Shown: positions 10,121 to 19,256, counted from the stretch's first letter. The stretch is DNA of 64,000 bases from Polaribacter reichenbachii (GCF_001975665.1 NZ_CP019419.1:992001-1056000); one strand, 5' to 3'. Notes: generated from the letters alone by a model not told the origin. Program-made: numbers and translations.

Positions 10121-12637
10121 TTACTCTACAGTTATAGAAATTGAGTCTCCTTTTAAACCTTGACCTGTAAACTTAACTGTTACTTTACCTTTTTCTTTTA
10201 AAGATTGTAATAACAATAAAGCTTTACCATTATTGGTAATTACACTTTTTGCACTGTAATCTTGCACGCTAAATTTTGATCCATTGTCTATACCTAATAC
10301 TCGAATATTACCATCAATAGAAAAAGAGATTTTAGCTTCATTATTACTTGTAATTTTATTACCATCTTTATCTATTAGTTGTGCAATTACGTGTGCAACA
10401 TCATAACCATCTGCTGTTAATACTGTTTTATCTACAGATAATTTTATGGTAACTGGTTTTGTAGTAGTTTTTAAAATTACTTCTTGTTCTTGACCATCAA
10501 AACCACCTTTTGCAGTTAACACACCTTCTTGAAAAGGAACAGCCCAACGTAAAATACGATCAGGACTTTGGCTTAAAGATCTAAAACCTAAAGTTTTTCC
10601 GTTTAAAAACAATTCAACTTTGTGCAAGTTTGTTGGTATTTCTACCATAATCATTTCGCCCTTTTTATAGTTCCAGCTTTTTTGAGCTTGGCTGTTATTC
10701 CAGTTTAGTTGTTTTTTAGTTAAGTTTACTTGACCGCTTAAAGAGTCTATAATTGAAGTATCTTCTATTTTATAAGTACCAATTGCAAGATTTGGTTTGT
10801 TTACCCAAATACTTTTAAAGTGATCGAAACCTGCTTTTTTAAAGCCTGCAAAATCTAGAATATCTCCATCCCAACCTTTTTGTGGCCATTGTTTATTAGC
10901 TTCACCTAAATAATCTATACCTGTCCACATATACATACTGTAAATCATAGGGTCTTCGATTATTGAATTCCATTCTTGCCAAGCACCAGCGTTTTCATTC
11001 CCAGTAAAATGAAGTTCTGGGTAATATTTTTTACTCCAATTGTATTGATTAATTTGATAACTAAACCCAACAATATCTAAATTTTGAGCATAACCAGAAG
11101 CTAAACTTGCTACAGGAATAATTAAGTTTGCAGTTACAGGTCTTGATGTATCTAAATCTTTAACCCAACCTGCTAATCTCTTAGAAGTTTCTGCTAATTT
11201 GTATTTTCTATCTGGCAATTCTTGGTAACGTTTTTGCATTTCTTTTGCAGAAATATTCGGAATTCTATTCCAGTAATTAGGTGCTCCTTCATCCCATAAA
11301 CCACTTACGTGTTTGTAATCTTTGTAAGTCCATTCTATTTCATTACCAATACTCCATTCAAAAATTGACGGGTGATTTCGATCTCTTAAAATAGAGCGTG
11401 TTAAATCGCTTTTTCCCCATTTTTGAAAATGCTCTGTATATCCTCTAGAAAAATAATCGTCGTGTTTTTCATTTAAGTTTTCTCTTTTATCCTTCGGATT
11501 ATCGAATTCATCAAAAATTTCTGCTTGCACTAAAAAGCCCATTTCATCGCATAAATCATAAAATTCTTGCGAAAAAGGATTGTGAGAAGTACGAATTGCA
11601 TTTACACCAGCATCACGTAAATTTTGTAAACGACGTCTCCAAACTCCTTTAGGAACTGCAGCACCCACTAAACCTCCATCATGATGTATACAAACCCCTT
11701 TTACAAAAACTGATTCTCCGTTTAAAAAGAAACCTTGTTCTTTATCGTGTTTAATGCTACGAATTCCGAATGGAGTTGTATAACTATCAACAATTTTTCC
11801 TTTTTTGCTGATGGTTGTAATTGCAGTGTACATATTGGGTTTTGCAATATGCCAAATCTTAGGATTTTTAACTTCTAATTTCTGATTGAAAACACCTTCT
11901 TTTCTTCCTTTTACTTTTTGATTTTCCGTAATTTCTGCAACAACATTTCCATTATTATCAACTATTTTGGTTTTTAAATCAAAAGAAGCAGCACCTCTAT
12001 TTTGATTTGCAACCTGAACTTGAATATTTACTGCTGCTTTTTCTGATGTAATTTCTGGAGTAGTTACAAAAGTTCCCCAAATAGGAATGTGTAATTTATC
12101 TACAGTGATTAATTTGACGTTTCTGTAAATTCCACTTCCAGAATACCAACGACTATCTACATATCTTGAATGATCTACGTGAACCGTTAATACATTTTTA
12201 GAACCATCTGTTTTTAAATGCTTTGTTAAATCGAAATAAGTTGGAGAATATCCATAAGGATTTTCGCCTAACAATTTACCATTTAGCCAAAATGTAGCGT
12301 TGTTATACACACCATCAAACAAAACATAAATGCTTTTATTTTTTGTACTTGTAGGAGTAGCAAAATGCTTTTGATACAAACCAACTCCACCAGGTAAATA
12401 ACCTGTTGCTCCTTCTAGTTTTTCATCAAACTGAGCTTCTATACTCCAATCGTGAGGCAAACGAATATCTCTCCAATTTTCATCATCTAAAGGTAATTTT
12501 GATGGCTTTTTTGTATCCTCAACTAAAGAGAATTTCCAGTTAAAATTAAAGTCGGTTTCTCTGTCTTGAGCTACTGAATTAAAAACTCCTAAAAGAAGTA
12601 TAAAAATGGTTGCTAAAAAACTGAATCTTTTGTTCAT
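10121..12637 (-). CDS. GH2 beta-galactosidase-like enzyme
   Basis: This exported GH2 enzyme is about 838 residues long. I place the start at the ATG at 12637 because it gives a normal signal peptide (MNKRFSF... to NSVAQ). An in-frame ATG at 12649 would add four residues (MQFI). The domain order is sugar-binding domain, immunoglobulin-like domain, TIM barrel, then DUF4982-like and a C-terminal Ig-like domain (ADGYDVAHVIAQ). The acid/base candidate is the glutamate of FEWSIGNE. The nucleophile candidate is the glutamate of FTGNENAG, where related Bacteroidota enzymes carry YGSET. Most enzymes of this architecture act on beta-galactosides, fitting a galactan substrate, though beta-glucuronidases and others share the fold. 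It is the first gene of the long left-hand operon and has an AGAACATATGTT palindrome 56 bases before its start. Confidence 0.9.
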   Translation of the reverse strand: MNKRFSFLATIFILLLGVFNSVAQDRETDFNFNWKFSLVEDTKKPSKLPLDDENWRDIRLPHDWSIEAQFDEKLEGATGYLPGGVGLYQKHFATPTSTKNKSIYVLFDGVYNNATFWLNGKLLGENPYGYSPTYFDLTKHLKTDGSKNVLTVHVDHSRYVDSRWYSGSGIYRNVKLITVDKLHIPIWGTFVTTPEITSEKAAVNIQVQVANQNRGAASFDLKTKIVDNNGNVVAEITENQKVKGRKEGVFNQKLEVKNPKIWHIAKPNMYTAITTISKKGKIVDSYTTPFGIRSIKHDKEQGFFLNGESVFVKGVCIHHDGGLVGAAVPKGVWRRRLQNLRDAGVNAIRTSHNPFSQEFYDLCDEMGFLVQAEIFDEFDNPKDKRENLNEKHDDYFSRGYTEHFQKWGKSDLTRSILRDRNHPSIFEWSIGNEIEWTYKDYKHVSGLWDEGAPNYWNRIPNISAKEMQKRYQELPDRKYKLAETSKRLAGWVKDLDTSRPVTANLIIPVASLASGYAQNLDIVGFSYQINQYNWSKKYYPELHFTGNENAGAWQEWNSIIEDPMIYSMYMWTGIDYLGEANKQWPQKGWDGDILDFAGFKKAGFDHFKSIWVNKPNLAIGTYKIEDTSIIDSLSGQVNLTKKQLNWNNSQAQKSWNYKKGEMIMVEIPTNLHKVELFLNGKTLGFRSLSQSPDRILRWAVPFQEGVLTAKGGFDGQEQEVILKTTTKPVTIKLSVDKTVLTADGYDVAHVIAQLIDKDGNKITSNNEAKISFSIDGNIRVLGIDNGSKFSVQDYSAKSVITNNGKALLLLQSLKEKGKVTVKFTGQGLKGDSISITVE

Positions 12638-12692
12638 TATAAATTGCATTTATTTAAGGTTAAAATTACTGTAAGCAAAAACACTTTGATGT

Positions 12693-12704
12693 AACATATG
12701 TTCT
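12693..12704 (-). promoter_or_regulatory. AGAACATATGTT palindrome upstream of the GH2 operon
   Basis: The minus strand reads AGAACATATGTT, a near-perfect palindrome, 56 bases before the chosen start of the GH2 gene. The same core occurs upstream of other operon heads in this window (15447, 26868, 34214, 60689 and, in a degenerate form, 63277). I infer an operator for a shared regulator; the regulator itself is unknown. Confidence 0.55.
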
Positions 12705-12759
12705 AAATTGTATCAATTAAGATTTATGAACAAGGTTTTCGCAAATACAATTATAAAAA

Positions 12760-12787
12760 AAAGCGTTGCAACTGAGTGCAACGCTTT
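12760..12787 (-). terminator. Rho-independent terminator after the 56-residue gene
   Basis: A perfect 11-base stem (AAAGCGTTGCA / TGCAACGCTTT) with a 6-base loop is followed on the minus strand by a run of U (bases 12754-12759 are A on the plus strand). It lies 22 bases beyond the stop codon of the small gene at 12810-12980 and separates that unit from the GH2 operon. Confidence 0.88.
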
Positions 12788-12809
12788 CTACTAATATAAG
12801 CTTGTTTAG

Positions 12810-12980
12810 TTAAAATCCAGTTCCAGGATCAGAAGGTGCAGAAGCTGCTTGTGCTTTTTGCGGGTTTAAAATCATATAAGTTCCTAGAGCTGTTAGTGCA
12901 GCATACTTTCCGTAATTACCGATTTTTTTAATAGCGTCTTTTCTTGTTATTTCTTCTTGTTTATTTAATTTTTTTTCCAT
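12810..12980 (-). CDS. Small 56-residue protein with a hydrophobic segment ending in AQA
   Basis: This short gene reads from an ATG at 12980 to a TAA at 12810. The protein begins with a charged, lysine-rich segment (MEKKLNKQEEITRKDAIKK). A weakly hydrophobic stretch (YAALTALGTYMIL) and NPQKAQA follow, and it ends in a Pro/Gly-rich tail. That order (charged, hydrophobic, A-x-A) resembles an export signal with almost no mature protein behind it. It starts 34 bases after the stop of the T9SS-sorted surface protein and is followed by a strong terminator, so the two form a unit. Short proteins of this look are, as far as I recall, common next to surface-protein genes in Flavobacteriia, but I know of no assigned function. 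It is well supported as a gene by its reading frame and terminator. Confidence 0.75.
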   Translation of the reverse strand: MEKKLNKQEEITRKDAIKKIGNYGKYAALTALGTYMILNPQKAQAASAPSDPGTGF

Positions 12981-13014
12981 GACTTTGTGTAGTATTTTTT
13001 GGTTAACTAATTTC

Positions 13015-15321
13015 TTATTCTAAAGTTATTTTTTTGTTTAACATTCCGTTTTCTGTTGATAACTGAACTATGTAAATTCCGGTTGCTAAACTTGGTAAAT
13101 TAACATCACTTACTCCATTAGAAGTAAAAGATGTATTTAAAACTTGTTTACCTAAAATATTGAATAATTTTAAGCTAGATTTTCCTTGAGTTAAACCTGT
13201 AATTCTTAAAGTTGAATTGTTTGTTTTATAAATACTAATTGTATCTAACTCTAGATTATCTGTACTTAATACACTAGCTCTTGTATGTAAGTAAAAACGA
13301 CCAGTATCATTTAAAGCTGCTGTTAAAGTAACTTTATATGTACTATTTGCTTCATCTAACCTTGTAAAGGTATTTGTTTGTCTGTCTTCCAAATAAACAT
13401 TTATGCCAGAAGGTAAGTTTAATACTGCTGCTGAAAAAGTAATTTCTTTATCTGCTGCTGCATTAATACCAACAGGAACAATCATAGATTCAAAATCTGA
13501 ATTTGGTAAAGATTGAATTTGATATTTTTTACCAACATTGTTTGATAATAAGCTTGTATACACTGCAAAAGGCTGTGCAACACCACCAAACAATTTAGCA
13601 TCTTTACTATTATCAAATTCTTTTGTAGCTCCAGTTACATAATTTAATTTTGCATATCTAGTTAAATCTCCATCAGTAATATTTAATTGAATTTCTGTAG
13701 TAGCTGTTTTTTGAAAAGTATCTGCAGTTTGTGTACTTAACATAGATGTATTTACTGTAAATGTACTAGCTGCTGCTGAAGCTTCTACAAAAAACCCTTG
13801 ACCCGGTGCAATTTGAACACTACCAGTTGTTGCATTATAAGTTTTATTAGCAGAATCCCACATCCAAATTGTTGATTCAGTTAATAAATCATTACCTCCT
13901 GAATTATTTGCAGTCATTAAATCACTTAAAGAAAGATAAGCTATAAAAGGATTCCCAACTAAATTATAACCATTTGAACCATCTATAGTTAATGCAATAT
14001 CTGTAATATTAGACGCTCTAAACGAACCCGTAAAAGAAACATCTCCTGTAGACGCTCTTTTCATTGAATATCCTATTCCTTCATTAAAACTATTACCACC
14101 TCCAGATTGCATATACGACCAAGTATCATCTGCTTGAACATAGGTAGAAATACCTCTATTATCTCCTGAACCGTAAGCTATATCATTATTAGTAACCCAA
14201 GTATCATCATAAGTTTCTCCAGAAACAGGTGAAGACACCAAATACCATCCAGCTGAATTATCAGCTGCAGAATCTCCTGTTAAATCTGGCGTAGATAAAG
14301 ACCTATTATAAGTTAAAGCACCAGATAAAGAAGTAGCCGTTAAAGATGAACCTGAATTTAATGTTACTGAACCAGAAGCAGTAACAGCACCACTTACAGC
14401 TAAAGATGCTTCATCTTGCAAAGTAAGATCTATAGCAGTAACTGAACCAGAAGCTACTGGAAGATTAAACACATCTGGCACAACTGCTTTTAAAGAAGCT
14501 GTTGGCACTCCATTTGTCCAGTTTCCTGCAGTATCCCAGTCTGTGCCTGAAGAACCTGTCCATCTTGTAATATCATTAACAATTGAAACAGGCTCAGAAA
14601 GATCAGTTGTACCAGCATAATTAGAATTAATTGTACCTGTTGTACCTGCAACTAATTCTCCACCACCAAAATAACCCCATTCAATTTCTTGAGAGCCATC
14701 TGCTGTAGTTATAGCATAAGTTTTACCACCAACTTGTACTCCATTAGCATCTCTTAACTGATTATAGAGTGTAGAACCTGGAGTTACATTTGACCAAGTT
14801 ACTATTGTTTTTACAGACCCTTTACCAACTCCTACACCACTTATTCCTGCTGCAATTTCTGTTGGAAGTGAAGTATATTTAATATTTGGACCTTCTATTA
14901 CTGTTATTACTTGTTGTTTTTCTATTCTTACACCATCAGAATTTGTAATCCAACATACAATTCTATACTCTTTACCTGGATCTAAATCTGCGGAAGGAAC
15001 TGTATTAAGCGCTTGTAAATTATTAGAATTAACAGTGCCAGCATGAACACCATTCTGACTTACGTTTCCTGCATTTTTCCATACTATCCCTTCAGGGTTA
15101 GTTGTTGTATCATATTCTCTTAATATCATTCCAACATTACCATCAACAGTATAATCTGTTCCTGCTCCATCATCACCAGCATCAAAGCTTACTGTTACAG
15201 CAATTGTACCACCAACCTCTACTGTTAAAGGCGCAGAATCAATGGTAATAGATGGCCCTGTTTGACCTTGTAAGGAAACCCCAACCAAGAGTAACCCAAA
15301 AAAAAGTAATTTTCTAAACAT
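13015..15321 (-). CDS. T9SS-sorted surface protein of unknown function
   Basis: This 768-residue exported protein has a signal peptide ending near LQGQ (residue 20). Two Ig-like beta segments follow (about 22-145 and 148-250). Then comes a segment beginning RWTGSSGTDWD with the NW-NGVP pattern typical of large Bacteroidota surface proteins, a Ser/Thr/Gly-rich middle region, and a C-terminal type-A T9SS sorting domain. The sorting domain shows LFNILGKQV, LATGIYIVQL and a terminal KKITLE. It is therefore expected to cross the outer membrane through the type IX system and be attached to or released from the surface. No catalytic motif was found, so adhesion or glycan capture is only a guess. It is followed 34 bases later by the 56-residue gene. 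Two AACATATGT palindromes lie about 125-160 bases before the start. Confidence 0.85.
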   Translation of the reverse strand: MFRKLLFFGLLLVGVSLQGQTGPSITIDSAPLTVEVGGTIAVTVSFDAGDDGAGTDYTVDGNVGMILREYDTTTNPEGIVWKNAGNVSQNGVHAGTVNSNNLQALNTVPSADLDPGKEYRIVCWITNSDGVRIEKQQVITVIEGPNIKYTSLPTEIAAGISGVGVGKGSVKTIVTWSNVTPGSTLYNQLRDANGVQVGGKTYAITTADGSQEIEWGYFGGGELVAGTTGTINSNYAGTTDLSEPVSIVNDITRWTGSSGTDWDTAGNWTNGVPTASLKAVVPDVFNLPVASGSVTAIDLTLQDEASLAVSGAVTASGSVTLNSGSSLTATSLSGALTYNRSLSTPDLTGDSAADNSAGWYLVSSPVSGETYDDTWVTNNDIAYGSGDNRGISTYVQADDTWSYMQSGGGNSFNEGIGYSMKRASTGDVSFTGSFRASNITDIALTIDGSNGYNLVGNPFIAYLSLSDLMTANNSGGNDLLTESTIWMWDSANKTYNATTGSVQIAPGQGFFVEASAAASTFTVNTSMLSTQTADTFQKTATTEIQLNITDGDLTRYAKLNYVTGATKEFDNSKDAKLFGGVAQPFAVYTSLLSNNVGKKYQIQSLPNSDFESMIVPVGINAAADKEITFSAAVLNLPSGINVYLEDRQTNTFTRLDEANSTYKVTLTAALNDTGRFYLHTRASVLSTDNLELDTISIYKTNNSTLRITGLTQGKSSLKLFNILGKQVLNTSFTSNGVSDVNLPSLATGIYIVQLSTENGMLNKKITLE

Positions 15322-15763
15322 TTTAATTTTGATTTTAGTTAATTATTAATTGATTTAAAAATTTGTTAACAATAATTTTATATATATCATTATTTTTTAA
15401 CAATAATTTAGCATCAAAACTAATTAAACAGTAATAGCTCAAGGAAAACATATGTTCTACAACACAAAACATATGTACTAACTTTAAAAATTAAAATAAA
15501 TATAAGTTACTTATTTACAATCTTTTAACAATTACAGGTGAAAATTTATTTGTTATTGTGGTTAAAATAGAAACTAATAGAGTTAAAATAGGATATATTT
15601 TACAAGCTATTTTATTTTAACATTTGTAAGAGAATAATTTAAGAAAATACAATGCCAAAGCAGGCAAATTATAAATAATTTATAATTGCACAGATATATT
15701 ATTAAATACAAAGAAAATCAAAAAAGAAAAATTTGGTATTTATTTATTGAAAAGGTATTTCAG
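15322..15763. other. 441-base AT-rich intergenic region
   Basis: This is the only gap longer than 300 bases in the window. I see no coding frame of convincing length. It holds the leader and palindromes of the T9SS gene (15447-15479). On the other side it is the downstream region of the cytochrome/FG-GAP gene, for which I find no clear terminator hairpin. The rest is AT-rich sequence without a recognisable element. Confidence 0.6.
15447..15479 (-). promoter_or_regulatory. Paired AACATATGT palindromes upstream of the T9SS gene
   Basis: Two copies lie 21 bases apart, start to start: AACATATGTTCT at 15447-15458 and AACATATGTACT at 15468-15479 (plus strand). A 21-base spacing is two helical turns, so two dimers could bind the same face of the DNA. 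The core matches the palindromes before the operons at 12637, 26780 and 34122. The distance to the start codon (126 bases) is longer than elsewhere. The regulatory role is inferred. Confidence 0.5.
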
Positions 15764-17326
15764 TTAATTACTAGTATTTCGCAAAATAGTGATAGCACCA
15801 CCTTCTTGAGTCCAAAGAGTATTAATTTTTTGTTTTCTTTTATCTGAGAAAATACTGGTATTGCTTCCTAATAAAAGGTCTACATCGCCATCATTATCGA
15901 TATCTTTTGCTTTAATAAGCATAAAGCTATTATTTGTATTTGTTGGAAGTACATGAGTTTTAAAACTCCATTGATTGGTTTTAGTGCTTACATTTTCAAA
16001 ATAGAAAAAAGCTTCGTCATCTTTGTTTTGTAGGGATGCATAATAACCAATAGAAGCAATATCTATATCTCCATCATTATCAAAATCTGCTGATGCTGTA
16101 CCATAAGCACCTTCTTGTTTATGAAACCAAACCTGCTCATACTTATAATTTCCTTTGTTCTCAAAAATTCTTACGCCATGATACGGTTTTAAAGCACTTG
16201 CAAAATCATCACTATCTCCACTTGAACAAATAATATCATCATCTCCATCATTATCAAAATCTAAGAGCTCAAAATGTGTAGTTCCATAATAAGATGGTAA
16301 TGTTAGCAATTGTTGTTTTTCGAACTTAAAATTACCTTTATTTATAAATAGATAAACACTTTCATCTTCTTGAGCTACCAGAGTAAAAAAATCTTTTAAA
16401 CCATCATTATTAACATCTTTTACAACAAATTTTACAGCTCCTGGTTTGGGATGAACGTTTGTTTTCTTAATATTCTGTCTGCCAGAATAAATGTTTATGC
16501 CTCCTAGATATTTACCAAATTCAGCCACTAAAAAATCCATTATTCCATCATTATCAAAATCATCAATAACAAAATCAACAGGTCTTTCTAAATTACCGAT
16601 TAAATTTATAGGCTCTGGTTTATCTGCTAAGACAGCAATACTTCCTGTAGGTTCATCCACATTAAACATACGCCCCATACTGAGTAGAAATTCTATTTTA
16701 CCATTCTGAATTACATCAACCAAAGGATAAGTCATTTGATTTTTCTGTAGCAATTTTCCTGTTTTATCAAGCTTTATATAAAATGATTCATGATCAGTAT
16801 TAAAACCCAAATGATACTCGTTATCCTGAAAATTTAAATAAGTCAATCCATTTCCACTTGATTGCCAAGGAAGAATTTCTTTTTTAAACAGTGCTAAATT
16901 TCTATTTAAAATAGGTTTTACATCTGGAATGTTTTCAAGAGAATTATCATCATAAAATTGAATTATCGCTTCCCATTCTTTATCTGTAATTAATCCTTTT
17001 TCTGGAAATAAATAAGATGCTTTTAATCGTTCTCTAGCAATAATATTATTATAATCTCCTAACATTTTGCCTTCAGGACGTTTTCCTAAAAATAATCCCA
17101 TAATTGGTAATACTTCTTTCCAATAACGTTTTGGCATTACTTTAGGCTCTGGAAATGAATGACATCTAGCACAATGCATTTCTGCTAATGCTTTTCCTGT
17201 AAATTTAAGCTCAGACCCAACAGGTTCTAATTTTTCTTTTTTGTTTGATTTATTACAATTAAAAAAAACTAAAGTCATCAATAAAAAAAGTAAACCACGA
17301 ATCATAGTATTTGATATTTTTTTCAA
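15764..17326 (-). CDS. Lipoprotein with cytochrome c motif and FG-GAP/VCBS-like repeats
   Basis: This 520-residue predicted lipoprotein (VFFNC, lipid cysteine residue 24) has a single heme-attachment motif CARCH at residues 52-56. Helices of a small cytochrome c-like domain follow to about residue 130. The rest is a beta-propeller-like region. At least five calcium-loop motifs of the D-x-DNDG type (DDFDNDG, DVNNDG, DFDNDG twice, DIDNDG) mark FG-GAP/VCBS-like repeats. Such combinations occur in Bacteroidota and Planctomycetota proteins near glycan genes, where an oxidoreductase or electron-transfer role has been suggested but not established. A distal axial ligand could be a methionine such as those in VMPKRYW or LPIMG. 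The gene stands alone between the terminator at 17348-17389 and the AT-rich gap; its link to the polysaccharide genes is by position only. Confidence 0.82.
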   Translation of the reverse strand: MKKISNTMIRGLLFLLMTLVFFNCNKSNKKEKLEPVGSELKFTGKALAEMHCARCHSFPEPKVMPKRYWKEVLPIMGLFLGKRPEGKMLGDYNNIIARERLKASYLFPEKGLITDKEWEAIIQFYDDNSLENIPDVKPILNRNLALFKKEILPWQSSGNGLTYLNFQDNEYHLGFNTDHESFYIKLDKTGKLLQKNQMTYPLVDVIQNGKIEFLLSMGRMFNVDEPTGSIAVLADKPEPINLIGNLERPVDFVIDDFDNDGIMDFLVAEFGKYLGGINIYSGRQNIKKTNVHPKPGAVKFVVKDVNNDGLKDFFTLVAQEDESVYLFINKGNFKFEKQQLLTLPSYYGTTHFELLDFDNDGDDDIICSSGDSDDFASALKPYHGVRIFENKGNYKYEQVWFHKQEGAYGTASADFDNDGDIDIASIGYYASLQNKDDEAFFYFENVSTKTNQWSFKTHVLPTNTNNSFMLIKAKDIDNDGDVDLLLGSNTSIFSDKRKQKINTLWTQEGGAITILRNTSN

Positions 17327-17347
17327 TATAACTCTTAATAAAAAATT

Positions 17348-17389
17348 AAAAGCAGTTGTTTAGAATTATAGTCCTAAACAACTGCTTTT
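17348..17389 (-). terminator. Terminator hairpin ending the L-galactose/L-fucose operon
   Basis: A perfect 16-base stem (AAAAGCAGTTGTTTAG / CTAAACAACTGCTTTT) encloses a 10-base loop, with A-rich sequence at its left that becomes U on the minus strand. It lies 25 bases beyond the stop of the mutarotase gene at 17414 and would end operon D before the cytochrome gene. Confidence 0.85.
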
Positions 17390-17413
17390 ATAAATGATAA
17401 ATATTTTTACTGA

Positions 17414-17755
17414 TTAAAGTTGAAAAACCTTTTCCAATTCAATCCATTTTTCGCCATCTTTTGCCCAAGGTAATTCTTGTTGATAATCCCACATTAGGTT
17501 TTCCCATTCTTGCACTTTTGGATTATTAGCGTCCATTGCTGCTTTTTTTGCAGGATCGAAAGTTTCATCAACCTCCATAATCATAAACATTCTATTACCT
17601 GTTAAATAGATTTGCATATCTACAATACCAGCATCTTTTATGCTTTTGGTAATTTCTGGCCACGCATTTCCTGCTGCGTGGTATTCTTTGTATTCTGCAA
17701 TTAATTTAGAATCGTCTTTTAAATCGCAAGAATAACAGTATCTTTTTGTGTTCAT
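17414..17755 (-). CDS. RhaM-family sugar mutarotase (L-rhamnose/L-fucose/L-galactose type)
   Basis: This 113-residue cytoplasmic protein belongs to the L-rhamnose mutarotase family (DUF718, YiiL/RhaM), which interconverts alpha and beta anomers of a free sugar. Family features seen are the KRYCYSCDLKDD start, the EYKEYHAAGNAWPEI segment, a DMQIYLTGNRMFMIMEV beta hairpin and the Trp-rich end. Length matches the family (about 104-115). It is the last gene of operon D, after a fucose-type permease, an SDR dehydrogenase, a lactonase and the altronate branch. The same mutarotase type sits in the Campylobacter jejuni L-fucose locus. Its real substrate here is thus probably L-galactose or L-fucose rather than rhamnose, for which no isomerase, kinase or aldolase gene is visible. 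Confidence 0.88.
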   Translation of the reverse strand: MNTKRYCYSCDLKDDSKLIAEYKEYHAAGNAWPEITKSIKDAGIVDMQIYLTGNRMFMIMEVDETFDPAKKAAMDANNPKVQEWENLMWDYQQELPWAKDGEKWIELEKVFQL

Positions 17756-17785
17756 AAGTTTTTTTTAATTAAAACAGATTTATCA

Positions 17786-17873
17786 GCCACGAATTCACGA
17801 ATTTTTCACCAATGAAAATGAATAATTATCACGAAAAATCTTTAAAAAGATTTTTTATTCGTGAATTCGTGGC
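17786..17873. repeat. Long inverted-repeat element in the FucP-mutarotase gap
   Basis: A perfect 17-base inverted repeat (GCCACGAATTCACGAAT / ATTCGTGAATTCGTGGC) flanks 54 bases, which hold a second hairpin (AAAAATCTTT / AAAGATTTTT). Each arm itself contains the palindrome CACGAATTCACG-like core. This resembles dispersed intergenic hairpin repeats of Bacteroidota genomes more than a simple terminator. It lies between two co-oriented genes and could also stabilise or attenuate the transcript. Confidence 0.75.
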
Positions 17874-17933
17874 AATTATTTATAGTTTGTACAACTCAAT
17901 AATTTAAAATAATGTATTGAACAAAAGTTATAA

Positions 17934-19256
17934 CTATGCTTTTGACTTTTTATATGTTGAATATCCATAAAAGGCTACAACTGCTAAACAAATTAATGGT
18001 AAAATAAAAGAGAAATTAACTTCTGGAATAAAGCCTAACACTTTTACATCAGCAAAACCAGAACCTCCCCAATCTAAAATTCCTCCTTGTAAAACTGGCA
18101 TTAAAGCCCCACCTACAATCGCCATTACTAAACCTGCTGAACCAATTTTTGCTTCATCTCCCATATCTTTTAAAGCGATTCCGTAAATAGTTGGAAACAT
18201 AATTGACATAAAAACTGAAACTGCTACTAAAGAAATTAAACCTGGCATACCTGATAATAAAATAGCACCTGCGCAACAAACTACACCTCCAATACCAAAA
18301 ATCATTAGCATTTTTGATGGATTAATTGTTCTCATTAAAGCAGTTCCTATCCATCTACCAATTAAAAATGAAATCATTGCAGCTACATTAAAATAAGTTG
18401 CTGTTAACTCCATACCTAAAGTTTCATTAATATTATCTACATATTGAAAAATATATGTCCAACACATAATTTGCGCACCTACATAAAAAGCTTGTGCAAC
18501 AACACCGAATTTATAATTGCTATTTGCAAATAATTTATTGAAAGATTCAGAAAGCGACATTTTATCTTCTTCTGCCGTTTTTGGCATTTTTGTAAAGATG
18601 ATAATCGTCATTATGATTAAAACCAAAATACCTAAACCTATATAAGGTACACTAATTATTCCTAAATCATTTTCTCTAACTGCTGCTAATTCATCCGAAG
18701 AAAGTGCATTATAAGCTTCTACTGTATAATCATCTGATCGTAAAGCACTAATTACAAAAACCTGTGCAATAATCATTCCTGTTAAAGAACCAATTGGGTT
18801 AAATGCTTGCGCTAAATTTAAACGTTGTGTTGATGTTTCTTTATCACCCAAAGCTAAAATTAACGGATTTGATGTGGTTTCTAAAAACGCTAATCCACAA
18901 GTAATTACCCATAAAGAGATTAAAAAGAACGTAAATGTTTCCTTTGCTGCTGCAGGATAAAACAAAAATGCACCAATTGCATACAAACTTAACCCTAAAA
19001 TAATTCCAGATTTATAACTGTATTTTCTGATAAATAAAGCTGCTGGTAAAGCCATAAAGAAATATCCAAAATAAAAGGCAAATTGCACTAATGATGCTTG
19101 CATATTAGACAATTCTGGCATCACTTTTTTAAATGCAGAAACCATAGGATTTGTTAAATCATTGGCAATTCCCCATAAAGCAAATAGCGATGTTATGATA
19201 ATAAAAGGGAACAACAATTCCTTTTTTACTACTGGTATTTTTTTAAGCTGACTCAT
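17934..19256 (-). CDS. fucP: FucP-type sugar:H+ symporter (major facilitator superfamily)
   Basis: This 440-residue integral inner-membrane protein has about twelve hydrophobic segments and the opening FALWGIANDLTNPM typical of the L-fucose permease group. It imports a free sugar with protons. The family includes carriers for L-fucose and for L-galactose-like substrates such as D-arabinose. Its place between the SDR dehydrogenase (120 bases upstream) and the mutarotase matches the arrangement of genes in L-fucose and L-galactose catabolic loci. A 120-base leader with no obvious terminator precedes it, so it may have an additional promoter. The name fucP marks family membership; whether the cargo is L-galactose or L-fucose is not decided by sequence. 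Confidence 0.88.
   Translation of the reverse strand: MSQLKKIPVVKKELLFPFIIITSLFALWGIANDLTNPMVSAFKKVMPELSNMQASLVQFAFYFGYFFMALPAALFIRKYSYKSGIILGLSLYAIGAFLFYPAAAKETFTFFLISLWVITCGLAFLETTSNPLILALGDKETSTQRLNLAQAFNPIGSLTGMIIAQVFVISALRSDDYTVEAYNALSSDELAAVRENDLGIISVPYIGLGILVLIIMTIIIFTKMPKTAEEDKMSLSESFNKLFANSNYKFGVVAQAFYVGAQIMCWTYIFQYVDNINETLGMELTATYFNVAAMISFLIGRWIGTALMRTINPSKMLMIFGIGGVVCCAGAILLSGMPGLISLVAVSVFMSIMFPTIYGIALKDMGDEAKIGSAGLVMAIVGGALMPVLQGGILDWGGSGFADVKVLGFIPEVNFSFILPLICLAVVAFYGYSTYKKSKA

Noticed and set aside
17414..17755. L-rhamnose catabolism from the RhaM-family mutarotase
   Set aside because: No rhamnose isomerase, rhamnulokinase or aldolase and no GH78/GH106 rhamnosidase occur in the window; the gene ends a galactose/fucose-type operon.
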